Source: an uncultured Collinsella sp. (lineage in GTDB: Bacteria; Actinomycetota; Coriobacteriia; Coriobacteriales; Coriobacteriaceae). Taken from it: a DNA stretch of 16,980 nucleotides. The position numbers and the translations under genes were made by a program. The stretch spans positions 1-16,980 of the forward strand of contig UQTR01000038.1 in the NCBI GenBank assembly GCA_900544065.1. Direction: 5' to 3'. Shown here piece after piece: positions 4,920 through 11,841 of the stretch. How positions within the stretch are numbered: the stretch's first letter is position 1; every line of letters begins with the position of its first letter. Under the pieces are notes generated by a model that was not told the origin of the DNA, ran no database searches, and worked only from the letters and a program-made list of their open reading frames with translations.

Positions 4920-7108
4920 TTGATATGCCTGATCACGCTGCAGAGGAGCAGGGTAATCGTGCGGTATGGATGTGGCCGCTTATCGCTCTGCTGGGGATAA
5001 CGCTCTCGGTCGTTGCCGGCATGGCAAGTTATGGCTACACGACCGCTCAGGCCGAGAATCGCTTTGCGGACGTCGTCGACTACGTGGCGACGCAGAGCCT
5101 TTCCTATGATGCGTTCAACAGCGCCTATGCGACAAAAAACCTGATCCGCGTTATGGAGATCGCAGGCGAGGCGGCGCGCGATATGGAGCGCGACGGCTCG
5201 GCTGATGGTGCCACGCTGGAGCAATATACTGACCAGTTCAACGTAGGCGCGCTGATTGTGATGGACGCGTCGGGCAACCTGGTGGCAGAGTCTTCGACGG
5301 GTGATGTGAACTACGAGTCACTCGCAACGTATCTCAAAGAAGCGCCCGTGCTGGAAGTGGCGAGCTATCCGCTCAAGTCCTATACCGCCCGCATCACACT
5401 TGCGGACGATTCGGTCGCGGACATTGGTTGCGTTGCCCGTCAGGACGGTGACGGTATCGTTGTCGCGGTGAGGCACCAGAGCGCCAAGGCGGTTGCGAGC
5501 AACACGCTCAAGCTGCAGAGCTTGCTCGATGGCTACGAGACCATCGACAGCGGCGATATCGTGATCGAAAACGATGGCAAGGTCGTTGCGACCAATGCCG
5601 TTGAGCCCACCATATTGGGCGTGTTTGAGCTGCCCGCGACGGATGCCCTCATTGTCGATGGCATTAAGGAGCACTGCCTGGCCGGCAAGGTCCGGCTGGT
5701 CAATGTCGACGGCGACTGGTATCTGGGCACATATGGTAAAGCGCGAAAGTTCTACGTGTATACCTATGCCCCGGCACAGCGCTACTTTGAGACCGTCGCC
5801 GCTGTCGTTGCCTGCGTTTTGGTGCTCTACGGCGGTGCCATAACCGCTGTTGTGCTGGTTCGCCGCCGTGCGGACCGCCGGCGCTTGACGGATCTGCTGC
5901 AGCAGGAGCGCGACTATGGCGGCAAGCTTGCCGAAGCTGCGCGTGAGGCCTCGTCTGCCAACTCCGCAAAGACGGAATTCTTGCGTCGCATGAGCCACGA
6001 CCTGCGCACGCCCATCAACGGCATCCGCGGCATGGTCGAAGTGGGCGACGCTAATGCCGATGATTTGCAAAAGCAGACCGAGTGCCGCTCAAAGATCTGG
6101 ACGGCATCGGGGCTGCTGCTCGACCTTGCCAACGAGGCGCTCGACATGAGTCGCCTGGAGAGCGGTCAGGTCGACCTGGAGCTCGTGCCCACAAACTTGG
6201 TGACCCTCAACCGCGAGGTGCGCGATATTCTGGAGCGTCAGGCCGAGGAGCGTTTGGTAACCATCATCTGCGACCAGCAGGCCCTGGACCATCCCTATGC
6301 CCGAGTAAGTGTGACGCATCTTAAGCGCTTGCTGGTCAATATCGCCGGCAATGCCGTTAAGTACAATCGACGAGGCGGTTACGTTCGTCTGGTGTGCCGC
6401 GAGGTGGAGCCGGTGGACGGCGTCCCCGTCTATGAGTATACGATTGCCGATAACGGCATCGGCATGAGCGAGGAGTTCCAGCAGCACCTCTATGAGCCGT
6501 TTAGCCGTGAGGAACAGCAGGTGGAAGGTGCTTCGTCGGGAACCGGCCTGGGTGCTTCTATTGCCAAGCAACTGGTCGAGCTTATGGGCGGAACCATGAG
6601 CTTTACGAGCACCTTAGGGCAGGGGACGACCTTCACCATTCGCCTGCCGTTTGAGAAGTGCAGGCGCTCCGAGATTCCCCAGGCCGTTCGCGTGGATGCG
6701 GGCGACGGCGATGCGCTCCAGGGCTTGCACGTTTTGCTGGTCGAGGATAACGACCTGAATGCCGAGATCGCGCAGTTTACGCTCGATCGTGCCGGTGCCA
6801 TCGTGACGCATGCCAAGGATGGCGAGTCTGCCGTCGAGACGTTTGCCACCAGCGCGCCGTATGAGTACGACGTGGTGCTCATGGACATCATGATGCCTGG
6901 TATCGATGGCCTCGAGGCCACACGCCAGATCAGAGCGCTCAATCGCGAGGATGCGACGACCACGCCGATCATCGCCGTGAGCGCCAATGCTTTCGCGGAC
7001 GACCGCAGGCTCTCGCGTGAGGCGGGCATGAACGCGCATCTGAGCAAGCCCGTGAGCTCGCAAGAGCTCGTTGAGGCCTTAGCTCACATCGCTGCCGACG
7101 CATTTTAA
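4916..7108 (+). CDS. Membrane hybrid histidine kinase with C-terminal receiver (730 aa)
   Basis: This is a sensor kinase of a phosphorelay. TM1 spans about residues 17-40, followed by an extracytoplasmic region of some 245 residues that resembles a Cache/PDC-like sensor, and TM2 at 290-316. A short coiled linker leads to HisKA with phospho-acceptor His361 (MSHDLRTPINGI). HATPase_c follows, with N-box Asn479, G1 DNGIGM and G2 GTGLGAS. The receiver domain (about 604-725) has the acidic pair near 611, phospho-acceptor Asp657 (VVLMDIMMPG) and Lys711. The GTG start overlaps the stop of the binding-protein gene and follows GGAGGGG. No HPt domain is present, so phosphate must leave via a protein encoded elsewhere. 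It is convergent with a second hybrid kinase that has a very similar receiver. Confidence 0.9.
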   Translation: MIDMPDHAAEEQGNRAVWMWPLIALLGITLSVVAGMASYGYTTAQAENRFADVVDYVATQSLSYDAFNSAYATKNLIRVMEIAGEAARDMERDGSADGATLEQYTDQFNVGALIVMDASGNLVAESSTGDVNYESLATYLKEAPVLEVASYPLKSYTARITLADDSVADIGCVARQDGDGIVVAVRHQSAKAVASNTLKLQSLLDGYETIDSGDIVIENDGKVVATNAVEPTILGVFELPATDALIVDGIKEHCLAGKVRLVNVDGDWYLGTYGKARKFYVYTYAPAQRYFETVAAVVACVLVLYGGAITAVVLVRRRADRRRLTDLLQQERDYGGKLAEAAREASSANSAKTEFLRRMSHDLRTPINGIRGMVEVGDANADDLQKQTECRSKIWTASGLLLDLANEALDMSRLESGQVDLELVPTNLVTLNREVRDILERQAEERLVTIICDQQALDHPYARVSVTHLKRLLVNIAGNAVKYNRRGGYVRLVCREVEPVDGVPVYEYTIADNGIGMSEEFQQHLYEPFSREEQQVEGASSGTGLGASIAKQLVELMGGTMSFTSTLGQGTTFTIRLPFEKCRRSEIPQAVRVDAGDGDALQGLHVLLVEDNDLNAEIAQFTLDRAGAIVTHAKDGESAVETFATSAPYEYDVVLMDIMMPGIDGLEATRQIRALNREDATTTPIIAVSANAFADDRRLSREAGMNAHLSKPVSSQELVEALAHIAADAF

Positions 7109-7110
7109 AG

Positions 7111-7157
7111 ATACGGTCCGGCCCCATGAAAGTTGGAACCGGATCGTATTGCTTTTT
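7111..7157. terminator. Bidirectional terminator between the two convergent kinase operons
   Basis: ATACGGTCCGG (7111-7121) pairs with CCGGATCGTAT (7139-7149), with one G-T wobble. On the plus strand it is followed by GCTTTTT. On the minus strand the stem is followed by CTTTAAAAT. It ends the operon at 4047-7108 and probably also the minus-strand operon at 7177-10503. Confidence 0.75.
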
Positions 7158-7176
7158 GCGGGATCTGCTGCGGGCC

Positions 7177-7656
7177 TTACTTCTCGTGAATCTGCTTGCC
7201 GCAGAGATGCTCAATCGTAATCTCGTACAGTTGAACGCCCTTGATGTCCTTGGCGATTTCTTCCTCGACCTCTTCGGCGGAGGGGTAGTACTTGAGCGCG
7301 AGCTCGTGGACCTTGTCCTCGATAAATGTAGGGGTGTCATTCGCCAGACGGCAACGGCCAAAGACAACGGTGCTCTGCACGTAGGGAGCCCAGTCGTCGT
7401 CCTTGTACCAGTCGTTGCCGTAGACGGTAAAGCAGACCTTGTCGTCACGCTTGAGAGCGTCGACCTTGTGGCCGACCTTGCTGCCGTGGAAGTAAATCTT
7501 GTCGTGCTCGGCGTCAAAGAAGTAGTTGACGGGAATGGCGTACGGGTAGCCATCGTCGCCGTTGACGGCAAAGACGCCGCGCTTGCAGGTGGCGAGCAGC
7601 TCACGCGCCGCCTCGTCGGTAATGGCACGTTTCTTTCGACGTAGAGGCCTAAACAT
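7177..7656 (-). CDS. Pyridoxamine 5'-phosphate oxidase-fold flavoprotein, NimA-like (159 aa)
   Basis: This is a small split-barrel flavoprotein of the Pyridox_ox_2 / 5-nitroimidazole-resistance (NimA-like) group, which bind FMN or similar cofactors. The N-terminal ITDEAARELLATCKRGVFAVNGDDGYPYAIPVNY block, the IYFHGSKVGHKVDALKRDDKVCFTV strand-helix-strand and the later STVVFGRCR segment are characteristic. I chose the ATG at 7656, preceded by AAGGAA; a TTG at 7674 overlaps that site and is unlikely. It lies about 40 bp downstream of the large hybrid kinase gene on the same strand and is probably co-transcribed. Nitroimidazole resistance should not be assumed: most members have unknown reductase or cofactor-binding roles. 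Confidence 0.85.
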   Translation of the reverse strand: MFRPLRRKKRAITDEAARELLATCKRGVFAVNGDDGYPYAIPVNYFFDAEHDKIYFHGSKVGHKVDALKRDDKVCFTVYGNDWYKDDDWAPYVQSTVVFGRCRLANDTPTFIEDKVHELALKYYPSAEEVEEEIAKDIKGVQLYEITIEHLCGKQIHEK

Positions 7657-7698
7657 CGCGGGATTCCTTTCCAATCGGGCATGGTTCTTGGGGAGAAA

Positions 7699-10503
7699 CT
7701 ATAGCGAACCGGCGCCGTGCTGTTTGATGCGGACGAGCATGTTTTTGAGCTTTTCAAAATCGAGCGGTTTGGACAGATGGGCGTTCATGCCGGCATCATG
7801 TGCCGTTTTGGCATCTTCCGCAAAGGCATTGGCGGTCAGTGCGATGATGGGGATAGTGGCCGCATCGGCCTTTTCGCTCAGTCGAATCGTGCGAGTTGCT
7901 TCGTAACCATCCATACCCGGCATCATGATGTCCATCAGGATGGCATCGAAACTGCCGGCGGGACGACCGACGTATAGATTGACTGCTTCGCTGCCGTCGC
8001 TGGCGCGAGTCACGATGACTCCTTCGCTCTCGAGCAGGGTCTGGGCGATCTCGGCATTGAGGTCGTTATCTTCGGCCAAAAGGACGTTCATATCGACAAG
8101 CGAACAGCTTCCTGTCTGTTTGTCCAGGTGCTCTCGTGCTTGAGGGTTCTTATCGACGTCGAGTGGAATTTGGACGTTGAACGTGCTGCCCACGCCGAGT
8201 TCGCTTGAGATCTCGATGGTGCCGCCCATCATGTCGATGAGCGATTTGACGATGGGCATGCCCATGCCGGTTCCCTGGAACTTGCTGCGGGCGTCGTTGC
8301 TCTCTTGGGCAAACGGCTCGTAAATATGCTTCAAAAACTCGGGCGTCATGCCAATACCGGTGTCTTCGATGGTGAAGCAAAAGAGCGCGCGTGTGTCGTT
8401 GAGCGGTTTGACGGTGGAAAAGAAGGTGACGGTGCCGCCATGCTTGTTGTATTTGATGCTGTTGTCGAGCAAGTTGATGATGATTCGGCGGATATGGGTG
8501 GGGCTGCCGATCATGCTCTGGTCGACGGCATAGGGCTCGCTGGTGTTGAGTAGCGTAATGCCGCGGTCCGATGCGCGGAGTCTGCACAGTACCAACGCAT
8601 CGTCGCAGAGCTCTTTGAGGTTGAACGACTCGTGCTCGAGCGTCACCCTGCACTCTTCGATCCGGCCCATCTCGAGGATATCGTTGATCAGCGAGAGCAG
8701 GTGGTTGGCGGCGACGCGCGCCTTGGCGCGGCTCTCACGGGCGGCCTGCATATCGCCCTCTTTGAGTTCTTCAATTTCGATAAGGCCCAAGATGCCGTTG
8801 AGCGGCGTGCGGATGTCGTGGCTCATGCGCGTGAGGAATGCACTTTTGGCCGCGTTGGCGGCTACGGCCTTTTCCCGTTCGGTTCGAGCGCGTTTGAGCG
8901 ACCAAATGAGCAGGATGATGCTGACCGACAGTATTCCGATAAGGGTGGCGGCGATGGCGGTGCGGTTGCGGAAGAGAAATCGGAGCGTGTCGGATTCCTG
9001 GGCTGTGTACGATGCGGAGGAGTAATTGCTTGCGGCAAGTGAATCGCCGGCATTGATAATGCCTTTGTTGATGATTCCGAGAAGCTCGGGCTCGCCGCGC
9101 GAAATCCAGCATGAGAGTTCGGCGGTGTTTGGGAGCTCCGTTTTGCCATAATCCTCGATATCGTGTTTGTCGCGAATCGTTTCCATGCGCGAGCTGGGCA
9201 CAATAATGCTGCTGACCTTGCCTAAGGCGAGGGCGTTGAACATTTCATCGCCGGATTCGCATTCGGTTATGGTCGCTGTTGGATATAGGCTTTCCAATAC
9301 GCGATGGTTGACGATCGACGAATTGGCGCAGGCAATGCTCTGGAGATCCTTGCTCAAGTCACTGCCGGCGTGGATAACGGTGAGGGACATCGAGCCAAGC
9401 GAGGTCGACTGAACAAAACCCATCTGCTCGGCAAGCCAGTAATCTCGGTATATCGGAAGGGCGACGTCGACCGTTCCTTTTGTGAGCGCTTTTTGCAGCT
9501 TTTCGTTGCTCTCAAAGGCAACGGTCTTGACCGTAATGCCAAACTTATCGTGCAGCGTCGTTACGAGCGAGGCAAGTGAGCCTTCCATCTCGCCATTCTC
9601 CCCCTCATTGCAGTAGGGGAGCTTGCCCGTAAGGTAGCCAAGGGTCACGGTGTTGTTGTTTTCCTTGAGCCAGGTGCGCTCATCACCGGTAAGAGAGGAT
9701 GAGCCGCTGTTTTGGGCAGAGTAGTTGGACTTGACCTCATCGTTAAAGCGCGGGTTGACGCGGTTGATCGCCGCCATGGCGGAGTTGATGTCGTCCATGA
9801 GGTCGGGGCGGCTTTTGGGGACGGCGAAGTAGTAGTCGCTCGAGCCCACGTGGAACATGGGGGAGGCGCTGGTCGAGGAGATCGTGTCGTTCATGATGAT
9901 GGCGTCGACCTCGTCGTTTGCCAGCGCCGCAAAGAGGTCGCCACCACCGGGCATTTCTTTATAGGTGCAGGTGATGCCCTCGTCGGCAAGCCACTGCTGG
10001 CCGACGGTGGTTTGCATGACGCCGGGGTTGTAACCGATGGTAAGGCCCTGGAGTGCCTGAGGATCGCCCTTGGAAAGATCGTCGCGATCGGGCTTGGCGT
10101 AGATGTAGTAGCGCTCGGTTCCTTCGGGGTTGGAGGAGAAGAGCAGCTTTTGCGCGCGCTCCTCGGAGTACGAGATGTTGGGCATGAGGTCGATTTCGCC
10201 CGTCTCGAGCATATCCATGAGCTCGGTGAAGGTGCCGGAGACATATTCGTATTGCCAGCCGGGGGTGTAGTACGAGAGGGTCTGGAGATACTCGTAGCCC
10301 CAGCCCGAGAGGCGCTCGCCCGGGTTGCCGTCTTGGAACCCCTCGTTGTTGACAAGCCAACCGACGCGCACCGTTTTGATCTGCTGATCGGATTGAGCGG
10401 CAAGGGCCGGTGCGGGCATGACGGCACCCAGCACGGTAAGCGCGGTGAGCATGATGGCGAGGGCGCGATATATAGCTAACCGAAGGACGGCGAAAGGCTT
10501 CAC
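7699..10503 (-). CDS. BvgS-like hybrid histidine kinase with two tandem solute-binding (SBP_bac_3) sensor domains (934 aa)
   Basis: This is a sensor kinase whose input is two fused extracytoplasmic Venus-flytrap domains. A Sec signal peptide (about residues 1-36, ending APALA) is followed by SBP domain 1 (about 42-270) and SBP domain 2 (about 283-500). One transmembrane helix spans about 515-537. HisKA has His562 (MSHDIRTPLNGI). HATPase_c has Asn681 in its N-box, G1 EDTGIGM and G2 GTGMGMP. The C-terminal receiver (about 805-925) has Asp858 (AILMDIMMPG) and Lys912. The start is taken as GTG at 10503, with AGGA six bases before it; the TTG at 10509 has no spacing for that site. BvgS itself carries PAS and HPt domains that are missing here. 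Ligands are unknown; the binding-domain fold suggests amino acids or other small polar molecules. Confidence 0.9.
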   Translation of the reverse strand: MKPFAVLRLAIYRALAIMLTALTVLGAVMPAPALAAQSDQQIKTVRVGWLVNNEGFQDGNPGERLSGWGYEYLQTLSYYTPGWQYEYVSGTFTELMDMLETGEIDLMPNISYSEERAQKLLFSSNPEGTERYYIYAKPDRDDLSKGDPQALQGLTIGYNPGVMQTTVGQQWLADEGITCTYKEMPGGGDLFAALANDEVDAIIMNDTISSTSASPMFHVGSSDYYFAVPKSRPDLMDDINSAMAAINRVNPRFNDEVKSNYSAQNSGSSSLTGDERTWLKENNNTVTLGYLTGKLPYCNEGENGEMEGSLASLVTTLHDKFGITVKTVAFESNEKLQKALTKGTVDVALPIYRDYWLAEQMGFVQSTSLGSMSLTVIHAGSDLSKDLQSIACANSSIVNHRVLESLYPTATITECESGDEMFNALALGKVSSIIVPSSRMETIRDKHDIEDYGKTELPNTAELSCWISRGEPELLGIINKGIINAGDSLAASNYSSASYTAQESDTLRFLFRNRTAIAATLIGILSVSIILLIWSLKRARTEREKAVAANAAKSAFLTRMSHDIRTPLNGILGLIEIEELKEGDMQAARESRAKARVAANHLLSLINDILEMGRIEECRVTLEHESFNLKELCDDALVLCRLRASDRGITLLNTSEPYAVDQSMIGSPTHIRRIIINLLDNSIKYNKHGGTVTFFSTVKPLNDTRALFCFTIEDTGIGMTPEFLKHIYEPFAQESNDARSKFQGTGMGMPIVKSLIDMMGGTIEISSELGVGSTFNVQIPLDVDKNPQAREHLDKQTGSCSLVDMNVLLAEDNDLNAEIAQTLLESEGVIVTRASDGSEAVNLYVGRPAGSFDAILMDIMMPGMDGYEATRTIRLSEKADAATIPIIALTANAFAEDAKTAHDAGMNAHLSKPLDFEKLKNMLVRIKQHGAGSL

Positions 10504-10526
10504 AGGCAATCCTAACGAATCGAGAC

Positions 10527-10557
10527 AGCACCACGTAAGGATACCAGCTCAGGTGCT
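10527..10557 (-). promoter_or_regulatory. Candidate promoter of the BvgS-like kinase flanked by a dyad
   Basis: On the minus strand TGG-TATCCT (10546-10538) forms an extended -10 element about 35 bp before the GTG start. Inverted arms AGCACC (10527-10532) and GGTGCT (10552-10557) flank it symmetrically, which is a plausible operator layout. No clear -35 box is seen. Confidence 0.35.
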
Positions 10558-10591
10558 ACATTTGACCCGCATGCCGTTACGCCCGACAGAT

Positions 10592-10657
10592 GGGGACGTT
10601 CCTTTCCTGCTGGCAGTTGGGGACAGTCCCTTTCTGCCGGCACAAAAGGAACGTCCC
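10592..10657. repeat. REP-like nested palindromic element
   Basis: Three nested inverted repeats share one centre. The outer arms are GGGACGTTCCTTT (10593-10605) and its exact reverse complement (10645-10657). The middle arms TGCTGGCAG and CTGCCGGCA pair with one wobble. The inner GGGAC-A-GTCCC is at 10620-10630. The unit GGGGAC(N)(G/T)TCC(C/T)TT occurs twice in direct order and once inverted. This is typical of repetitive extragenic palindromes moved by Y1 (REP-associated) transposases. None is encoded in this window. Confidence 0.65.
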
Positions 10658-10719
10658 TAACTGCCGGATGTGGGACAATACCGAGCGAATGTGATTGATT
10701 GCCTGCGGAAGGGGTCGCG

Positions 10720-11145
10720 ATGAAAAAGCTGAGGACACTTGCCGATGTGTTGCGTCAGGCCGGCTTCGTGCGCATCACGGGCCTGTTCCTTCTCTTCTAC
10801 CTGCTCTGCTCAACGGCTGTCTGGCTGTCCGAGCCTACGACCCTCACCTTTGGCGACGGGCTCTGGTTTAGCTTTGAAACCGTGTCGACCATCGGCTTTG
10901 GCGATATTCCGGCTGAGACGCCGGTCGCCCGCGTCATCACGGTCGTCTTGAGCATCATTAGCATCTTCTATATCGCTATGCTCACGGGCGTTGCGGTGAG
11001 TTACTGCAACACGCTCATCAAGCTGCGCCAAAAGGACACCATGGCGCGCTTTATGGACGATCTTGAGCATTTGGAAGAGCTCGATCGCGATGAGCTCGCC
11101 GACCTGTCGCGTCGTGTGCGCGAATATCGCCGACGCCAACGCTAG
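10720..11145 (+). CDS. Two-transmembrane potassium channel (141 aa)
   Basis: This is a small pore-forming membrane protein of the Ion_trans_2 type (KcsA-like). TM1 is at about residues 16-36. A pore helix and the selectivity filter TIGFGD (about residues 57-62, in FETVSTIGFGDIPAE) follow. TM2 is at about residues 68-92. The C-terminal tail is charged and probably helical (LEHLEELDRDELADLSRRVREYRRR), cytoplasmic and perhaps tetramerising. It has no RCK/TrkA-N regulatory domain and no voltage sensor. The ATG at 10720 follows GGAAGGGG by five bases. The LOG-family gene starts 37 bp after its stop codon, suggesting an operon. The likely role is passive K+ flux; gating cannot be predicted. Confidence 0.88.
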   Translation: MKKLRTLADVLRQAGFVRITGLFLLFYLLCSTAVWLSEPTTLTFGDGLWFSFETVSTIGFGDIPAETPVARVITVVLSIISIFYIAMLTGVAVSYCNTLIKLRQKDTMARFMDDLEHLEELDRDELADLSRRVREYRRRQR

Positions 11146-11182
11146 AACGGGCGCTGCATGTCACGACGAGGGGGACTGAATA

Positions 11183-11716
11183 TTGAACATCACGGTGTAC
11201 CTGGGTGCGAGCGCGGGCAACGATCCGGCGTTTCTGCCTGCGGTGCAGCAGCTCGGCACATGGATTGGTGCTCATGGTCACGCGCTGGTGTACGGCGGAT
11301 CCAAGTCGGGCCTGATGGGCGCGCTTGCCGATAGCGTGCTCGATGCTGGTGGCCACGTGACGGGTGTGGAGCCGAGCTTTTTTATCGAGGCCGAGTTTCA
11401 GCATGACGGCATCGACGACCTTATCGTGACGAGCGATATGGCCGAGCGCAAGGCGAAGATGATTGAACTCGGCGACGCATTCATCGCCTTTCCCGGCGGT
11501 ACGGGCACGCTCGAGGAGATCGCCGAGGTCATGTCCGCGGTGTCGCTGGGGCATCTCAACGCGCCGTGTATCCTGTATAACCTGGACGGTTATTACAACG
11601 ACCTGAAGGCCCTGCTCGGCCACATGATCGATAAGGGCCTTTCGAACCCGCGTCGCCAACAGGGAATTTATTTTGCCGACGACCTGCAAAAGATCGCATC
11701 GATCATCGACGGCTAG
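11183..11716 (+). CDS. LOG-family (TIGR00730-type) nucleotide 5'-monophosphate phosphoribohydrolase-like protein (177 aa)
   Basis: This is a Rossmann-like cytoplasmic protein of the LOG family, often misannotated as lysine decarboxylase. Members hydrolyse cytokinin riboside monophosphates or other nucleoside monophosphates to base plus ribose 5-phosphate. The signature PGGTGTLEE is at residues 104-112, the nucleotide-binding YGGSKSGLMG at 37-46, and the conserved Arg/Lys in MAERKAKM at 87-94. The start codon is TTG: an in-frame TGA lies six bases before it, so no longer form is possible, and GAGGGGG precedes it. It follows the K+ channel by 37 bp. The natural substrate in a gut anaerobe is unknown; nucleotide salvage is the conservative guess. 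Confidence 0.88.
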   Translation: MNITVYLGASAGNDPAFLPAVQQLGTWIGAHGHALVYGGSKSGLMGALADSVLDAGGHVTGVEPSFFIEAEFQHDGIDDLIVTSDMAERKAKMIELGDAFIAFPGGTGTLEEIAEVMSAVSLGHLNAPCILYNLDGYYNDLKALLGHMIDKGLSNPRRQQGIYFADDLQKIASIIDG

Positions 11717-11737
11717 GCAACGGGCTCGCATGCGCGC

Positions 11738-11753
11738 GGCACCCAATGGTGCC
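11738..11753 (+). terminator. Small hairpin after the LOG-family gene
   Basis: GGCACC and GGTGCC pair around the loop CAAT, followed by ATTTGC. The stem is only 6 bp with a weak T-run, so termination may be partial. Confidence 0.3.
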
Positions 11754-11796
11754 ATTTGCAGCGCAGATGGTTGGCGCGTTCAGGCCACGTCCGCTC

Positions 11797-11802
11797 TACA
11801 AT
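11797..11802 (+). promoter_or_regulatory. Predicted -10 box of the CLC gene
   Basis: TACAAT lies 40 bp before the ATG at 11842 in a short AT-rich patch. A TTGGCG (11771-11776) lies 20 bases upstream, longer than the usual spacing. Confidence 0.35.
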
Positions 11803-11841
11803 AAAACGTATTTCTGTCGACTTTGACCACGGGAGGGCCCG

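Noticed and set aside
4916..7108. HPt domain at the end of the first hybrid kinase
   Set aside because: The chain stops right after the receiver's last helix, leaving no room for an HPt bundle.
6969..7757. 262-aa minus-strand open frame
   Set aside because: Serine/arginine/threonine-rich shadow of the PNPOx-like gene and parts of both kinases, crossing a strong terminator.
9712..10479. 255-aa plus-strand open frame
   Set aside because: Antisense of the BvgS-like kinase's sensor region; valine/glycine-rich composition with no motif.
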